Part shown: one piece after another, positions 7,838 to 17,393 of the stretch | Layout of the letters: each line of letters opens with the position of its first letter | Numbering within the stretch: position 1 is the first letter of the stretch | Assembly: GCF_015277895.1 (NCBI RefSeq) | Contig: NZ_CP063815.1 | Span: 558,001 to 622,000 of the forward strand | DNA length: 64,000 nt | Origin: Microbacterium abyssi | Lineage (GTDB): Bacteria > Actinomycetota > Actinomycetes > Actinomycetales > Microbacteriaceae | Reading direction: 5' to 3' | Notes under the pieces: generated by a model | Seen by the model: the letters and a program-made list of their open reading frames with translations, nothing else | Told to the model about the DNA's origin: nothing | The model's database searches: none | Program-made: the position numbers and the translations under genes

Positions 7838-9651
7838 TCGTCGCTCACCGCCTCTGCCTGTTCGACTGGGTCCGCAGCCTGCGGCGGTGGCGGGGGCGCG
7901 GTGAATACGGCTTGCTGTTGTTGTTCGGTGTGGCGTTTGCCGTGCTGGATCTCGCGCGCATCGCGCCGTTCGTCCCAGCCGGTGAGGTCGAGGAGCACAC
8001 CCCGGCGGTTGCGGTAGGCGAGGAGGCCGAGGGTTTGCGGCATCCGCCGGATCTCGTCGACCGACATCAGCGGCAACCGTTCTTGACGTTCGCTGGTGTG
8101 GTGACCGGTCTGGTCGCTGTCCCAGGACCGTTCGGTGCGCCGGGCATCGCGCGTGCCGAGCAGCGCTTCAACGTCCCGGAGGTGGGCGACGTGGGATGCG
8201 CCGCCGAGGAGGACTTTGGCGGTGGCTGCGGCCCAGATGGTGTCGGCTTCTGCGCGGGACCATGCTGTTTCTGCTTGGGAGAGGGCTTGGAGGACCACGA
8301 AGGTGCAGATGCCGCGGCCGCCGCCGTCGGCCATGACGCGGGGGAGGGCGCCCCAGCGGAACATGTTCGCGATCTCGTCGAGGATCAAGCCCAGCGGGTG
8401 CGCGAGCCGCGACCCGGGTGAGGCGAGCGCGCGTATGCGTGCGACCTCGACTATGTCATCCAGTAGCGCCCCGAGGAACCCGCCCATCGCGGACGCGCCG
8501 GAGGAAGACCCGACTAGGTAGAGCGTGTTCGCGGCGTCGAGGAACTCTTTCGGGTCGAAGACGGGATCGCCGCGGCCGGGCATCAGCGCGGCACGGATCT
8601 GTGGGACGGCGAGCGGGGCGACGGCGCCTTGGACGCCGAACCAGATCGAGGAGACGAGCTTCTCGTCCCCGCTGATGGTGGCTTCGAGGTTGTCGCCCCA
8701 TCCGGGTGCTCCGTCGGAGCGGAGCACGTCGACGGCGGTACGGGCAAGGGCCGGGCTGGATCCCCAGTCATAGATGTCTTCGATGGTGCGGTCGCCGACG
8801 GCGGCGGCGTGGAGGAGCCGGGCGAGGACGACGCCGGAGGCTTGCGCCCATTCTCCGTTCGTGGTCGAGGCGCCCAGCGCGGTGCCGGTGATGATGGCAT
8901 TGCCGCGCTGCATCGCCACGAGGGGATCTTCGCATCCGGCCAGCGGGCTGACCCGGAGTGGGTGGCGGATGCCGGAGAGTCCTTGGGGGTCGAAGACGTG
9001 GGTCTGGCCGCGGTGCTGGCGCATGTGCATTGTCGCGGTGAGGTTGTCGTTCGTGGTCGAGGTGGTGATGAGCGGGCCTGACCAGTCGAGGATCGCGGAG
9101 ATGAGGACCCGGTATCCCTTGCCGGACCGGGGCGGGCCTTCGAGGGCGACGGAGTCTTCGATGGACACGTACACGTCTCGGCCGCGGGAGCGTCCGACCC
9201 GCCACCCCACATCCGTGGGCTTCGGGTGTTCCAGGTCGGGACGGAGCTGCCGGGCGCGACGCAGCACGGCGCGGGCGGAGAGGTGCTGGCGGATCTCGGA
9301 TGCTGGCGCGAATCCGGGCCGGGTGCGCAGGTCGGCGATGAACGCCCGGTCCGATTCCCGGTACCGGCGGTAGAGAACGTACACCGAGACCCCGAGAGCT
9401 GTGAGCAGCAGTACCGCGAGAAGGTCGGCGACGCGGATCTGCCACACAGGCAGAGCGCACCCGGCGAGCCGGTACTGGGCCGGGTCGCCGGTGACGGCGA
9501 GGAGGAGGCCGGAGAACAGGCTGTTCGCTTCGGGCCGGACGCCGCACACCACCTGGGTGATGGATTCTGCGATGAAGGTGAAGGCAAGCGCCAGGATGAA
9601 CGTTGCCGCCACGAGGACGGCGAGTGCCTTGCCGAACCAGCTGCTGTTCAT
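7834..9651 (-). CDS. Type IV coupling protein (VirD4/TraG-like ATPase)
   Basis: A 605-residue protein. Two N-terminal membrane helices (about residues 8-30 and 70-95) are followed by a large cytoplasmic ATPase with Walker A GPPRSGKG and Walker B GLILDE. It also has ALSQAE- and GGASH-type segments shared with VirD4/TraG. Coupling proteins bring DNA to the secretion channel and pump it. I chose ATG 9651, which precedes a clean signal-anchor, because the region further upstream in this frame overlaps the ParA-like gene. It lies 13 bases downstream of that gene. Confidence 0.85.
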   Translation of the reverse strand: MNSSWFGKALAVLVAATFILALAFTFIAESITQVVCGVRPEANSLFSGLLLAVTGDPAQYRLAGCALPVWQIRVADLLAVLLLTALGVSVYVLYRRYRESDRAFIADLRTRPGFAPASEIRQHLSARAVLRRARQLRPDLEHPKPTDVGWRVGRSRGRDVYVSIEDSVALEGPPRSGKGYRVLISAILDWSGPLITTSTTNDNLTATMHMRQHRGQTHVFDPQGLSGIRHPLRVSPLAGCEDPLVAMQRGNAIITGTALGASTTNGEWAQASGVVLARLLHAAAVGDRTIEDIYDWGSSPALARTAVDVLRSDGAPGWGDNLEATISGDEKLVSSIWFGVQGAVAPLAVPQIRAALMPGRGDPVFDPKEFLDAANTLYLVGSSSGASAMGGFLGALLDDIVEVARIRALASPGSRLAHPLGLILDEIANMFRWGALPRVMADGGGRGICTFVVLQALSQAETAWSRAEADTIWAAATAKVLLGGASHVAHLRDVEALLGTRDARRTERSWDSDQTGHHTSERQERLPLMSVDEIRRMPQTLGLLAYRNRRGVLLDLTGWDERRDAREIQHGKRHTEQQQQAVFTAPPPPPQAADPVEQAEAVSDE

Positions 9652-9664
9652 AATGGTGTCCTGT

Positions 9665-10930
9665 TCAGTCCAACCCGGTTGCGACAGCTGCCGCGACGCG
9701 AAGCCAGGCGTCCTGCGTGGCCCGGCCGAGCGCGTCGAACCGCAACTGGCCGCTCTTGAGCGCCGGGTCGAACGGGATGGTCTCGACGACCCGTACCTGG
9801 TCCGAAAATCCGGCGGCGATGGTGTTGGTGGCGCGGCGGGAGCCTGATTCGGGGGTGGTGACGACCACGACGGCGTTCGTCGCCAATGCCGCCGAGTGCC
9901 GGTCACGCTGCCGCAGCGCGTCCAGGAGCAGGGAGGCGGACTCGGCGGACTCGGGGGAGGGGAGGGTGGGGATGACGAGTTGGTGTGAGTTGTCGACCAT
10001 CCGGAGCCACCGGTCGGCGGACTCATCGTTGCCGGAGTCGAACACGGTGAGCCGGTAGTAGTGCACGGCGACCTGCAGCAGTAGGTCAAACTCGTCCTTC
10101 TCGATGCGCTGATGCGCGGCCAGCAGTTCCGGGTTGGAGCGGAGGACGTCGTAGCGATCGTCGGGCTGGTGATGCACGAACCGGGAGATATCGGAGACGG
10201 ATGCGGTCGCGGCGAGGAGGTCGCGGGCTGCGGGGAGGAGGTCGCGGATCGTGGTGTCATAGAGCCCCTGCTCGGTGCGCCAGCCCAGCGTTCCGCGAGT
10301 GTCGTTGTTGTCCCAGGCGAGGACGTTGCCACCGCCGTATCGGGCGAAAACCGCCGCGACCATCGCGGACGTCATGGTCTTGCCGACACCGCCTTTGCCG
10401 TTGGCGACCGCGATGTTCCGATACCCGGCCCAATGCCGAGACACCCGACCGATCGCTTCGCGCCGTCGCTGCTGCGTCTTCGTCTCGGCGATCACGATGC
10501 CGGCGCGTGCGGCGAGTCCTCGCCATCCGATGCTCGCCTTTGGCGCGTCGCCGGCAGAGCGGATGAACGAATGTCGCGAACCCGAGGCATCCACTTCGGT
10601 GTTGACGTCGTACGGCTCAACTGGGGGAACGACAGGCTCCGGCTCCGCCACCTCGGGCGTGGTGGTCGCCGGCGCCATGTCGACTGGGGCGGCGGTGATG
10701 TCACCGGTTGCGCTGATGAGGAGGCGATGGTCACCGCGGTCCCCAGATGTGACCAGTTCGAGGGCGGTTCCGGTGCGCCTAGCTTCGTCGGTCGCGCGGC
10801 GCACGACGATGTGGCGGATGTCCTCGCCCGTGGTCGCGGAGATGGGTTCTGCGTCACCGTTGGGGGCGATGAAGGTGGCGTTCGGGCCGGTGACGGTCGC
10901 GTATGCGCGGGGTGTGGTGTCGGTGGTCAT
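9665..10930 (-). CDS. ParA/MinD-like ATPase of the conjugation operon
   Basis: A 421-residue protein. The N-terminal 170 residues are variable and Pro/Glu-rich. A P-loop ATPase follows with deviant Walker A NGKGGVGKT and a downstream LTVFDSGNDESAD segment in the Walker B region, as in ParA/MinD proteins. There is no ParB or parS beside it, and it sits inside the secretion operon, so it more likely places or assembles the conjugation machine than partitions a plasmid. ATG 10930 overlaps the upstream stop (ATGA) and has AAGGA before it. Confidence 0.8.
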   Translation of the reverse strand: MTTDTTPRAYATVTGPNATFIAPNGDAEPISATTGEDIRHIVVRRATDEARRTGTALELVTSGDRGDHRLLISATGDITAAPVDMAPATTTPEVAEPEPVVPPVEPYDVNTEVDASGSRHSFIRSAGDAPKASIGWRGLAARAGIVIAETKTQQRRREAIGRVSRHWAGYRNIAVANGKGGVGKTMTSAMVAAVFARYGGGNVLAWDNNDTRGTLGWRTEQGLYDTTIRDLLPAARDLLAATASVSDISRFVHHQPDDRYDVLRSNPELLAAHQRIEKDEFDLLLQVAVHYYRLTVFDSGNDESADRWLRMVDNSHQLVIPTLPSPESAESASLLLDALRQRDRHSAALATNAVVVVTTPESGSRRATNTIAAGFSDQVRVVETIPFDPALKSGQLRFDALGRATQDAWLRVAAAVATGLD

Positions 10931-12513
10931 TGCAGTTCCTTCTGGGCGGTCAGCCATCCGTCGACCGAGGTGTCGTCGGGCCAGAGCGAGTCGACGACCG
11001 GGTTGTCGAGGTTGCGGAACTCGTCGTCGTAGCGGCTGTCGAGATCCATGGCGTCATCGGTCTTGAAGAGGTCGTACTCCCACTCGGTCGAGGTGGCGAA
11101 CGCATCCACCAGGTAGGAGAACTGTCCGACGTAGGCGAGGAACTCGCCTTTGCGCAGTTGCCGGGCCATGGCGGCGTGCGCGGGTGGGATGCTCAGGCGC
11201 TGTTGGATGCTGGTGCCTTCTTGCTGGTTGATCCGGAAGATGAACTTGTTCTCGATATCGCCGGCGATCGAGTAAGCGAGGTTGCGTTCTTGAGAATCCG
11301 CTTCACCGACAGCGTCCAGATCGCCCATCTTGTGCAGGATCACGATGTTGCTGATTCCGTAGTGACGAGAAAGCTTCAACCACTGCTGATACATCTGCAA
11401 CGACGCGAGCGAGGTCATGTCGCGCCACCCTTCCTCGCGAATGACATAGCGGGTTCGGCGTGCGCCGCGATCGGAGATCACGGCCTGATTCCACGCGGTC
11501 GTGCAGATCTGCGACAGCTGCGCGACCAGATCCCCCCGAGCGAACAACTCCGAGGTATCGACGACGACGATCGGGGCCGCATCATCGAAGCTCACGGTCG
11601 ATTCGTCTTCGAAGAGCCCGGAGAGATCGCCGTTGACGAACCTGCGCAGGACGAAGCTGGGCTGGATGGCGCCCTGCGCAAGATGCCGATCCTGGTCGGT
11701 CTCCCGTGCCAGCGAGGTCAGTTCGACGTACACCCCGCGCAGGGTCGGCCGGTCGTTCGTGTGGACGATGCAGCGCTCGAGCGCTTCGAGGAGAGCGGCG
11801 TGCTCGACGGCGGTGAGGTGTGAGGCGGGGAGGGCGGCTTCCACGAGAGAGGTCAGGACGGTGATCCGGCGCTGCTTCACCATCTGCTCGTGCTGCTCGT
11901 TCGTGACACCGGTGCGACGCGGGCCCCGGTCGAGCGGGTTCAGGCGAGTGTCGTAGGCGCCACCGAGCCGGATGACGTTCCCGCCGGGGATCGCCTCGGC
12001 GACGGTGACCCATTCGCCTTTCGGGTCGGAGGGCACCACTGCTTGGTGCCCGAACGCCATCGACCGGGTCACGAGGGTCTTGATGACCGCGCTCTTCCCG
12101 GCCCGATAGGCACCGAGCACCAGGACGTTGGTCGAGAACGAACCGCGGTCGGTGCTGTCCGCGTAGGTCTCCCAGGGCGAGAAGTGCCAGAGCGAGTCGG
12201 CGTTGAGGTCCACACCGACGATCGGGCCCCGGTGCCCGAGTCCCGCGTCGGCGACGAACGGGTAGATGCCGGCGATGTGCTGCGAGGTCGCCTGATGGGG
12301 CGGAATCTGCAACGGGGCGAGGTTCCAATACCCGCCCTCGGCCAGTCCGGGGCCGAACGGGCCCGGAACAGCCGGCTCTGGGAGCCCGCGACCGCGGCGC
12401 GTGACCGGCGGCGGGGCATCGTGTCGCTCGTGGCGCGCGCTCTCCCTGCGGAGTGCGCGGCGTTCCCTTCGGGAGAGACCGTCGGGTTCGAAGACGAGGC
12501 CGCGCCGGGTCAT
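10927..12513 (-). CDS. VirB4-like secretion ATPase
   Basis: A 528-residue P-loop ATPase with Walker A GAYRAGKSA (about residues 132-140), Walker B APIVVVDTSE, and the C-terminal RecA-like region of VirB4/TraC proteins. The N-terminal domain of classical VirB4 is absent. That part is supplied by the separate upstream gene (SCO6880-type), so the VirB4 role is split over two proteins. It would power pilus or channel assembly at the inner face of the membrane. Its start and stop overlap both neighbours by 4 bases. Confidence 0.82.
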   Translation of the reverse strand: MTRRGLVFEPDGLSRRERRALRRESARHERHDAPPPVTRRGRGLPEPAVPGPFGPGLAEGGYWNLAPLQIPPHQATSQHIAGIYPFVADAGLGHRGPIVGVDLNADSLWHFSPWETYADSTDRGSFSTNVLVLGAYRAGKSAVIKTLVTRSMAFGHQAVVPSDPKGEWVTVAEAIPGGNVIRLGGAYDTRLNPLDRGPRRTGVTNEQHEQMVKQRRITVLTSLVEAALPASHLTAVEHAALLEALERCIVHTNDRPTLRGVYVELTSLARETDQDRHLAQGAIQPSFVLRRFVNGDLSGLFEDESTVSFDDAAPIVVVDTSELFARGDLVAQLSQICTTAWNQAVISDRGARRTRYVIREEGWRDMTSLASLQMYQQWLKLSRHYGISNIVILHKMGDLDAVGEADSQERNLAYSIAGDIENKFIFRINQQEGTSIQQRLSIPPAHAAMARQLRKGEFLAYVGQFSYLVDAFATSTEWEYDLFKTDDAMDLDSRYDDEFRNLDNPVVDSLWPDDTSVDGWLTAQKELQ

Positions 12514-14003
12514 TTCATCCCCAGGCCGATCGGGATCGCGTTGACCATGAGGGCTTCGGCTTGCTGGCAGTACAGGATCTGCGCTTCCATCTCGGCTTGT
12601 GCGAGAGCATTCCGCATTCCGGCCAGCGCCTGGTCGAGTTGCTCCTCATCGGGAGCGGTCACGGTGAGGTACCCTCCGTAGCGGAACTCTCCGTGACCGG
12701 CGACGAGTTCCTGCTCTTCCTTCTCCAGCGCCAGCCAGTCGGCGTCGTCGGCGGCGTTGCCGTCCGTGCCTCGTTTCGCGCGGAGCTTCTCGTTCCCGCG
12801 CCACACCTTCTTCTCATCCCGCACCCGCTTGAGTGCCTGCTTCAACGGGACCGGGGTAAGGACGAGGGAGAGGATGTGCGTGACGGCTTCCCCGGTGTGC
12901 GGGTGCCGAGCGAACACCAGAGGAGAGATGAAGCCGACGTGGGCATCAGATCGTGGCCATTCGTGGATCCACATCGTCGTATGCACACCGGAGTCGGTGC
13001 GAACCAACCGGTTGGAACCGGCCGGCTCCTCGAGGTACATCGGCCCGATCGCGAGCGGATCCACACCGAAGAGACTCTCGGTGCGGTTTTGCACGTTGGC
13101 AGCGAACTCGGGGTCGAACGCGATCCGTGCGAGGGCGGCGATCTCGCGCGGTGACAGCCAGGCGCGGACGTTGATCCTCGCGGTGGTCAGTGCATCGGCG
13201 AGGGTGCGGGTTTCGACGAGCGCGAGAGCTTGGGCACCGGTGCGGCCGCCGCCGAGTGCCCTGACCTGCGTGCCGAGGGCGACGAGATCGAGCGTGAACG
13301 TCAGGTAATTGCGATGCGCGACGGCAAACCGCTCGGAATCGTTCATGACGCGCTCATAATTCGCCGCCACAGGGGAGGTGCGATCGAGCACTCGATGCTC
13401 CGTGACAGTGTCGTAGTGCTCTCGTGCGCTGCGAATCGTCGTCGGCAGCGTTCGCTCCTGCAAGGTGATGCGCTTGACGCCGGGCCGCTGCGTGAACGAT
13501 GCCAGGACTCGCGACCACTGCTGCGCGAGATCGAGGCGCTCGGGAGCGTTGTGCATGAGGAACCCTTGAACCTCGAGCTCCGCGGTCACCGAGACGGTGC
13601 GGCCTCGCGGGTCGTACACGCACGCGATCCCTTCGACGTTCCACAACTGGACTGACGCGCGCACGCCGGGCAGGTTCAACGTGCCGACCACATGGACATG
13701 CTCGGGACGGAAGACCTGTGTCGTGGCGCCCGTCGCGTGACGCGTCTGCTTCATCACCCACAGGCCGAACATCTTCGGTGCAGACAGCCCGTGGACGGTG
13801 ATCACCGCGGCGATCCCGAGTGCCAGGTAGAGCGGGGCCGCGTAGAGAAGCCCGACCGGGCCGAATCGGTTGGTGAAGATCAGCACGATGACCGCTGCCG
13901 CGGCGATGCAGCCGAGCTGCCAGCCGTCCATGCCCAGGACGATCCCCTGGCGTGAGCGGCCAGGAAGCCGGACCGGGCGCTCTTCATTCAATGCAGCGGT
14001 CAT
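12510..14003 (-). CDS. SCO6880-family protein (PrgI/VirB3-like plus VirB4 N-domain)
   Basis: A 497-residue protein with two short N-terminal membrane segments (about residues 28-45 and 50-70), then a soluble region typical of the SCO6880 family: RPGVKRITLQERTLP, then LAAN-type YERVM, then LSPREIAALARIAFDP. No Walker motif is present, consistent with it acting as the non-catalytic half of a split VirB4. Such genes mark actinobacterial conjugation clusters. Both ends overlap neighbours (ATGA). The family call is confident; the structural role is inferred. Confidence 0.82.
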   Translation of the reverse strand: MTAALNEERPVRLPGRSRQGIVLGMDGWQLGCIAAAAVIVLIFTNRFGPVGLLYAAPLYLALGIAAVITVHGLSAPKMFGLWVMKQTRHATGATTQVFRPEHVHVVGTLNLPGVRASVQLWNVEGIACVYDPRGRTVSVTAELEVQGFLMHNAPERLDLAQQWSRVLASFTQRPGVKRITLQERTLPTTIRSAREHYDTVTEHRVLDRTSPVAANYERVMNDSERFAVAHRNYLTFTLDLVALGTQVRALGGGRTGAQALALVETRTLADALTTARINVRAWLSPREIAALARIAFDPEFAANVQNRTESLFGVDPLAIGPMYLEEPAGSNRLVRTDSGVHTTMWIHEWPRSDAHVGFISPLVFARHPHTGEAVTHILSLVLTPVPLKQALKRVRDEKKVWRGNEKLRAKRGTDGNAADDADWLALEKEEQELVAGHGEFRYGGYLTVTAPDEEQLDQALAGMRNALAQAEMEAQILYCQQAEALMVNAIPIGLGMK

Positions 14004-15460
14004 GGCGTCTTCCTCTCAGGACGCGAAGATGCCGGCGTTGCCGACGGCGTGGGACGGGATGCGGCCGGCGCGCCGCTTGAGACGGGCTTCGCGCTCGGCG
14101 CGGTACGGCTCCGTGCTGGGCTGCCGGCCCCGGTGGGACGCTGCGTGCTGGAACGGGACGGCTTGGCCGCGGTTGCGGATGCGGCGCCGCGGGCGGCTCC
14201 TGCTGCGGGGATTCCGGCGGGCATGCCAGCCAATCGTGACGGCATCCGACCAGCAGAGCGCGCCGCGCTCGTGGCGACCCGGCCCGCAGAGCTGCCGATG
14301 CGCGAGCCGATGCTGTCGGTGGCCGATGCCCCGACGAAACTGAACAGGCCAAAAACCGCCAGGGGCGCGAATGCGGCGAGGACGAGACCGACGAGGAGGG
14401 GCCAGGACTGCGGGTCCCAGATGCTCTCAACATCGGCCAGCCCGTTCACGATCAACGCGACGAACCCGTTCGTCAACGGCCCCGCTAACAGCAGGGCAAC
14501 TGTCGCTGAGATGTATCGGACGACCCATTGCGGACCGACGGTCTTCACGGGGAACAGCATCCACGCGACCGGGCCCACGGCGATCAACGCGGCCAGCGCG
14601 ATGTTCCGAAATGCGAACACGAGCATCAGCAGCAACATCGCCAACAGCAAGAGCCCGTGGATGAGGAACGCGAAGAAGTAGTTGGCCTGACCACCCGCCC
14701 ACATCACTTTCTGCAGATCCTGGAACAGCGTGATCGGGCCGTCCCGGTTCATGACGTACCAGGTCAGATCATCGATCGCGTTCAAGAGATGCCCGATGCC
14801 CCACAGGGTCAGGGGGACGGCGGGGATAGCGATGAAGGTGCGCACGATGGCACCGACAAGTTCATCCCGGCTACCGGAGACGATCGCCGCCGCGATCGCC
14901 CAGACCATCGCGCCGAAGAGCACAGCGAGGACCGCCCACTGCCAGAAAGACCATTCGCCAACCGCTGCCGTCCACAGCACTGTGGTGGTGTCGAACCGCA
15001 TGTTCGCCGCGACCAGCAGCATGACCGCGGTCGTGCCCATCGCCATGCCGCGGCCAGCGTTCTCGAACGTGACGCAGACCACGTCGCCGACGCTGCACCC
15101 GTACTCGACTACGAGCGCTTTGCCGCCGGCTTCTTGAATCGTCCGCACATGACCCTCGTAGGTGGTGCAGACTGTGGCGCGGATACCATCCATGAGGACG
15201 CCTCGGAAACACTGCTGTGGCTTGACGTCGCTGCCGTTCGTGGGCGTGCACGACACTTGACCGGAAGTTTCCTTGCAGAGGACCGGGTACGCGGGCGACG
15301 ACCATGATTGCCCGGTGACGGGAATCAGAACTCTGGCGGGTGCGGTCTCGGCCATGGTGGTCACACGATCATGAGTGCCTGCGTGGGCAGGGGCCAGCGC
15401 GCACACTGCTGCCAGGAGCCCGAGGAGGACTCCCGCGATGGCTGTGCGCGTGCGGTACAT
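14000..15460 (-). CDS. TrbL/VirB6-like membrane protein
   Basis: A 486-residue protein. A cleavable signal peptide (AVCALAPAHAG) precedes an extracytoplasmic Cys-containing domain (residues about 25-140, eight or so cysteines likely in disulfides). Six or seven membrane helices follow (about 150-385), then a Ser/Ala/Pro/Arg-rich cytoplasmic tail. The helix-rich core matches TrbL/VirB6 channel components. The start codon shares one base with the upstream stop (TGATG). The low-complexity tail of about 100 residues is unusually long. Confidence 0.75.
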   Translation of the reverse strand: MYRTRTAIAGVLLGLLAAVCALAPAHAGTHDRVTTMAETAPARVLIPVTGQSWSSPAYPVLCKETSGQVSCTPTNGSDVKPQQCFRGVLMDGIRATVCTTYEGHVRTIQEAGGKALVVEYGCSVGDVVCVTFENAGRGMAMGTTAVMLLVAANMRFDTTTVLWTAAVGEWSFWQWAVLAVLFGAMVWAIAAAIVSGSRDELVGAIVRTFIAIPAVPLTLWGIGHLLNAIDDLTWYVMNRDGPITLFQDLQKVMWAGGQANYFFAFLIHGLLLLAMLLLMLVFAFRNIALAALIAVGPVAWMLFPVKTVGPQWVVRYISATVALLLAGPLTNGFVALIVNGLADVESIWDPQSWPLLVGLVLAAFAPLAVFGLFSFVGASATDSIGSRIGSSAGRVATSAARSAGRMPSRLAGMPAGIPAAGAARGAASATAAKPSRSSTQRPTGAGSPARSRTAPSAKPVSSGAPAASRPTPSATPASSRPERKTP

Positions 15461-15747
15461 CAGAACCCGAAGTCGAAATTGACGAACCAGGCAAACAATC
15501 CGTTCGCCGCGCCCAGGACGGCGGCGGCGATGAAGATCCACAGGATGTTCTCGCCCGCCCACGTGCGGACACGGTCGGAGGCCAACCCGCGAAAGCTGAG
15601 CGCCGCGCCGGCGACGACCAGCATGATGAAGACCACGATCATCGCGCCGGCAAGGACGTAGGAGGCGATGACCTGTAACCCTTGGAAGAACGGGGCGGAG
15701 AAGTCCGGATTGATATCTGGGACGTCGACGGTGAATGGACTGTGCAC
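15460..15747 (-). CDS. Small two-helix subunit (VirB2/pilin-like)
   Basis: A 95-residue protein with a short N-terminal stretch and two hydrophobic helices (about residues 28-52 and 66-88) separated by a basic loop, the topology of VirB2/TrbC pilin-like subunits. The start is GTG 15747 with GAAAGAGAG upstream. It is directly coupled to the TrbL-like gene. It has no signal peptidase site, so it may be an uncleaved subunit. The role is inferred from size and position. Confidence 0.65.
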   Translation of the reverse strand: MHSPFTVDVPDINPDFSAPFFQGLQVIASYVLAGAMIVVFIMLVVAGAALSFRGLASDRVRTWAGENILWIFIAAAVLGAANGLFAWFVNFDFGF

Positions 15748-15766
15748 GATGATCTCTCTTTCGGTC

Positions 15767-16381
15767 TCACTTCAGGGGCAGGCCGAGCGCGGTCATGAAC
15801 GGCTCGGGATCGATCGCGACTCCGTCGCGCTGGACTTCGTAATGCAGGTGGCAGCCGAAGGATCTACCGGTGTTGCCTTCGGACCCCACCGGATCACCTG
15901 CCACGACGGCATCTCCGACAGCGACGCGAATTGAGTCCCATTGCATGTGCCCATACAGGGTCACGAGGCCCCCGCCGTGATCGATGCGGACGGTGTTGCC
16001 CCAGCCGTAGAACTCACCGGCAGTGATGACGGTTCCGAGGCCGGCGGCGTGGATGGTGGTTCCACAGCCCTGAGCCATGTCATACCCCTGATGGTCCGTA
16101 GAGCAGTAGGAGCATCCGGCAACGGGGTTGTAGCCGTACCCGCGACCCTTGAAGTAATCGCCTGCAAGCGGGTAGCCCCAATCTCCGCTGGTAGCCGGAA
16201 CCATGGCGGTAGCAGCTGCGGCTGGGGTGATGGAAGAGCCGGCCAGTGCCAACGGGATCATCGCCAACGGAGCGAGGGCGAACAGGCCAAGCAGCGCCAC
16301 CGCCGCGAACAATATGACCACTATCCGACGTCCGGTCCTCGATCGCGCGAGGGCCGTGACGGCGAAAGCAGGAACGCCCAC
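15767..16381 (-). CDS. M23 peptidase, conjugation lysin
   Basis: A 204-residue protein: an N-terminal membrane anchor (about residues 17-45), then an M23/LytM domain with zinc ligands in HQGYDMAQ and HLHYEV. It would cut peptidoglycan cross-links so that the secretion channel can cross the wall. I chose GTG 16381, which lies one base after the upstream stop; it gives a normal signal-anchor, while longer starts give an arginine-rich shadow. All catalytic residues are present. Confidence 0.85.
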   Translation of the reverse strand: MGVPAFAVTALARSRTGRRIVVILFAAVALLGLFALAPLAMIPLALAGSSITPAAAATAMVPATSGDWGYPLAGDYFKGRGYGYNPVAGCSYCSTDHQGYDMAQGCGTTIHAAGLGTVITAGEFYGWGNTVRIDHGGGLVTLYGHMQWDSIRVAVGDAVVAGDPVGSEGNTGRSFGCHLHYEVQRDGVAIDPEPFMTALGLPLK

Positions 16382-16382
16382 G

Positions 16383-17117
16383 TCAGGGCTCCATGGGCTC
16401 CGGGAAGTAACGCACGACCTTGCAATCGCCCGATTGCTGCGACGACCCCGGCGTCGGCACCGAACCCTCACCACAGAGCACCTGCACGCTGACCCGCACG
16501 GTCTCGTCATAAGCGTGCTCAGAGCCGTCACCAGAAACGCGCACGAACGTCAACGTCACATCTGCCGTGCCGATACGCATGTCACCACTGGGATCCTCAG
16601 GCACGTCGACGAAGCCGATATCGCCGACAACGGATGCCGATACGCGGCCTTCCTCTTGGCTGAGCGAGTCCCACTCTGGCTCCGGGAGAACTACCGACTG
16701 CCGCAGCTCGAGTTGTGCCGCTTCCATCTCTTCCTGCTGGTCGGCGGACGATGTGTACCGGGTGTCCGGGGTGAACCAGGTGTCGAGGTAAGTGAGCCAT
16801 TCCTCTCGCTCGCCCAGCTGTGTGTCGAATGTGGACGCTGCCTCGAGGGCTCGCCGAATGTATAGTTCCGGATCGGTCGTGATCGGTTCAGGAACCCACC
16901 CGACCTCCGCCACATTGGGGTCTACTACATCGCCCGTTGTAGCCGGCGGCGAGGTCTCCGGTGGGGCCGAGGGGGTGATTGCCGGCGGTGACGTCGGGTC
17001 GTCTACCGGCGGGGTGAGCATGGCGTTCACGAAGATCGCGATAAGGCCAGCAAGCAGGATTGCTCCGCCGATCAGAGCCCAAAGAAGGCCCCGTTGACGT
17101 GTGCGCTCCCTGGCCAT
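16383..17117 (-). CDS. VirB8-like bitopic membrane protein
   Basis: A 244-residue protein. A basic N-terminus precedes one helix (about residues 11-32), a Pro/Thr-rich linker (35-65), and an extracytoplasmic domain of about 175 residues without catalytic motifs. This is the build of VirB8/TcpC-type assembly factors. It is the first gene of the leftward conjugation operon, 276 bases from the divergent HTH regulator. Start ATG 17117 has GGAGGG upstream. The fold assignment rests on topology and position, not on motifs. Confidence 0.65.
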   Translation of the reverse strand: MARERTRQRGLLWALIGGAILLAGLIAIFVNAMLTPPVDDPTSPPAITPSAPPETSPPATTGDVVDPNVAEVGWVPEPITTDPELYIRRALEAASTFDTQLGEREEWLTYLDTWFTPDTRYTSSADQQEEMEAAQLELRQSVVLPEPEWDSLSQEEGRVSASVVGDIGFVDVPEDPSGDMRIGTADVTLTFVRVSGDGSEHAYDETVRVSVQVLCGEGSVPTPGSSQQSGDCKVVRYFPEPMEP

Positions 17118-17393
17118 GATGGTCAGCCCTCCCGAAGCATCAGGATGGCGGCGTAGCCGGGACTGCACTGCACCGGCGAACGCCGCAGTGACGAACTGGA
17201 CGTTACTCCGGTCCGCTTTCGCATGTCTGTAGGCCGTTTGGGGGACAAGATGCCCCCGCGCCCGCTACTTGCGCCGCTCGGCGACATTGACCTAAGCATG
17301 ATGTGAACGGTACACCCATCCACTCTGGAAGTAAACGGGTAATCAATTCGGTTCCTAGTAGATGTGTGAGCAGCTACGGCTCACAATGGAGAC
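17118..17393. promoter_or_regulatory. Divergent intergenic region of the conjugation operon
   Basis: 276 bases between the leftward conjugation operon and the rightward HTH gene, the only gap large enough for the operon promoter. It is noticeably AT-richer near 17330-17370 (GGTAATCAATTC) than its surroundings. I see no reading frame with coding character in it. The HTH protein is the obvious candidate to bind here. Confidence 0.45.

Noticed and set aside
9665..10930. ParA-like gene as a plasmid partition system
   Set aside because: No ParB or parS beside it and all junctions overlap secretion genes, so a role in the conjugation machine is preferred.
10112..11032. 306-codon plus-strand open frame over the ParA-like gene
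   Set aside because: Lies opposite a gene with clear motifs, no ribosome binding site and no recognisable domain.
17123..17323. 66-codon minus-strand ORF upstream of the conjugation operon
   Set aside because: No ribosome binding site, mixed composition, lies in the presumed promoter region.
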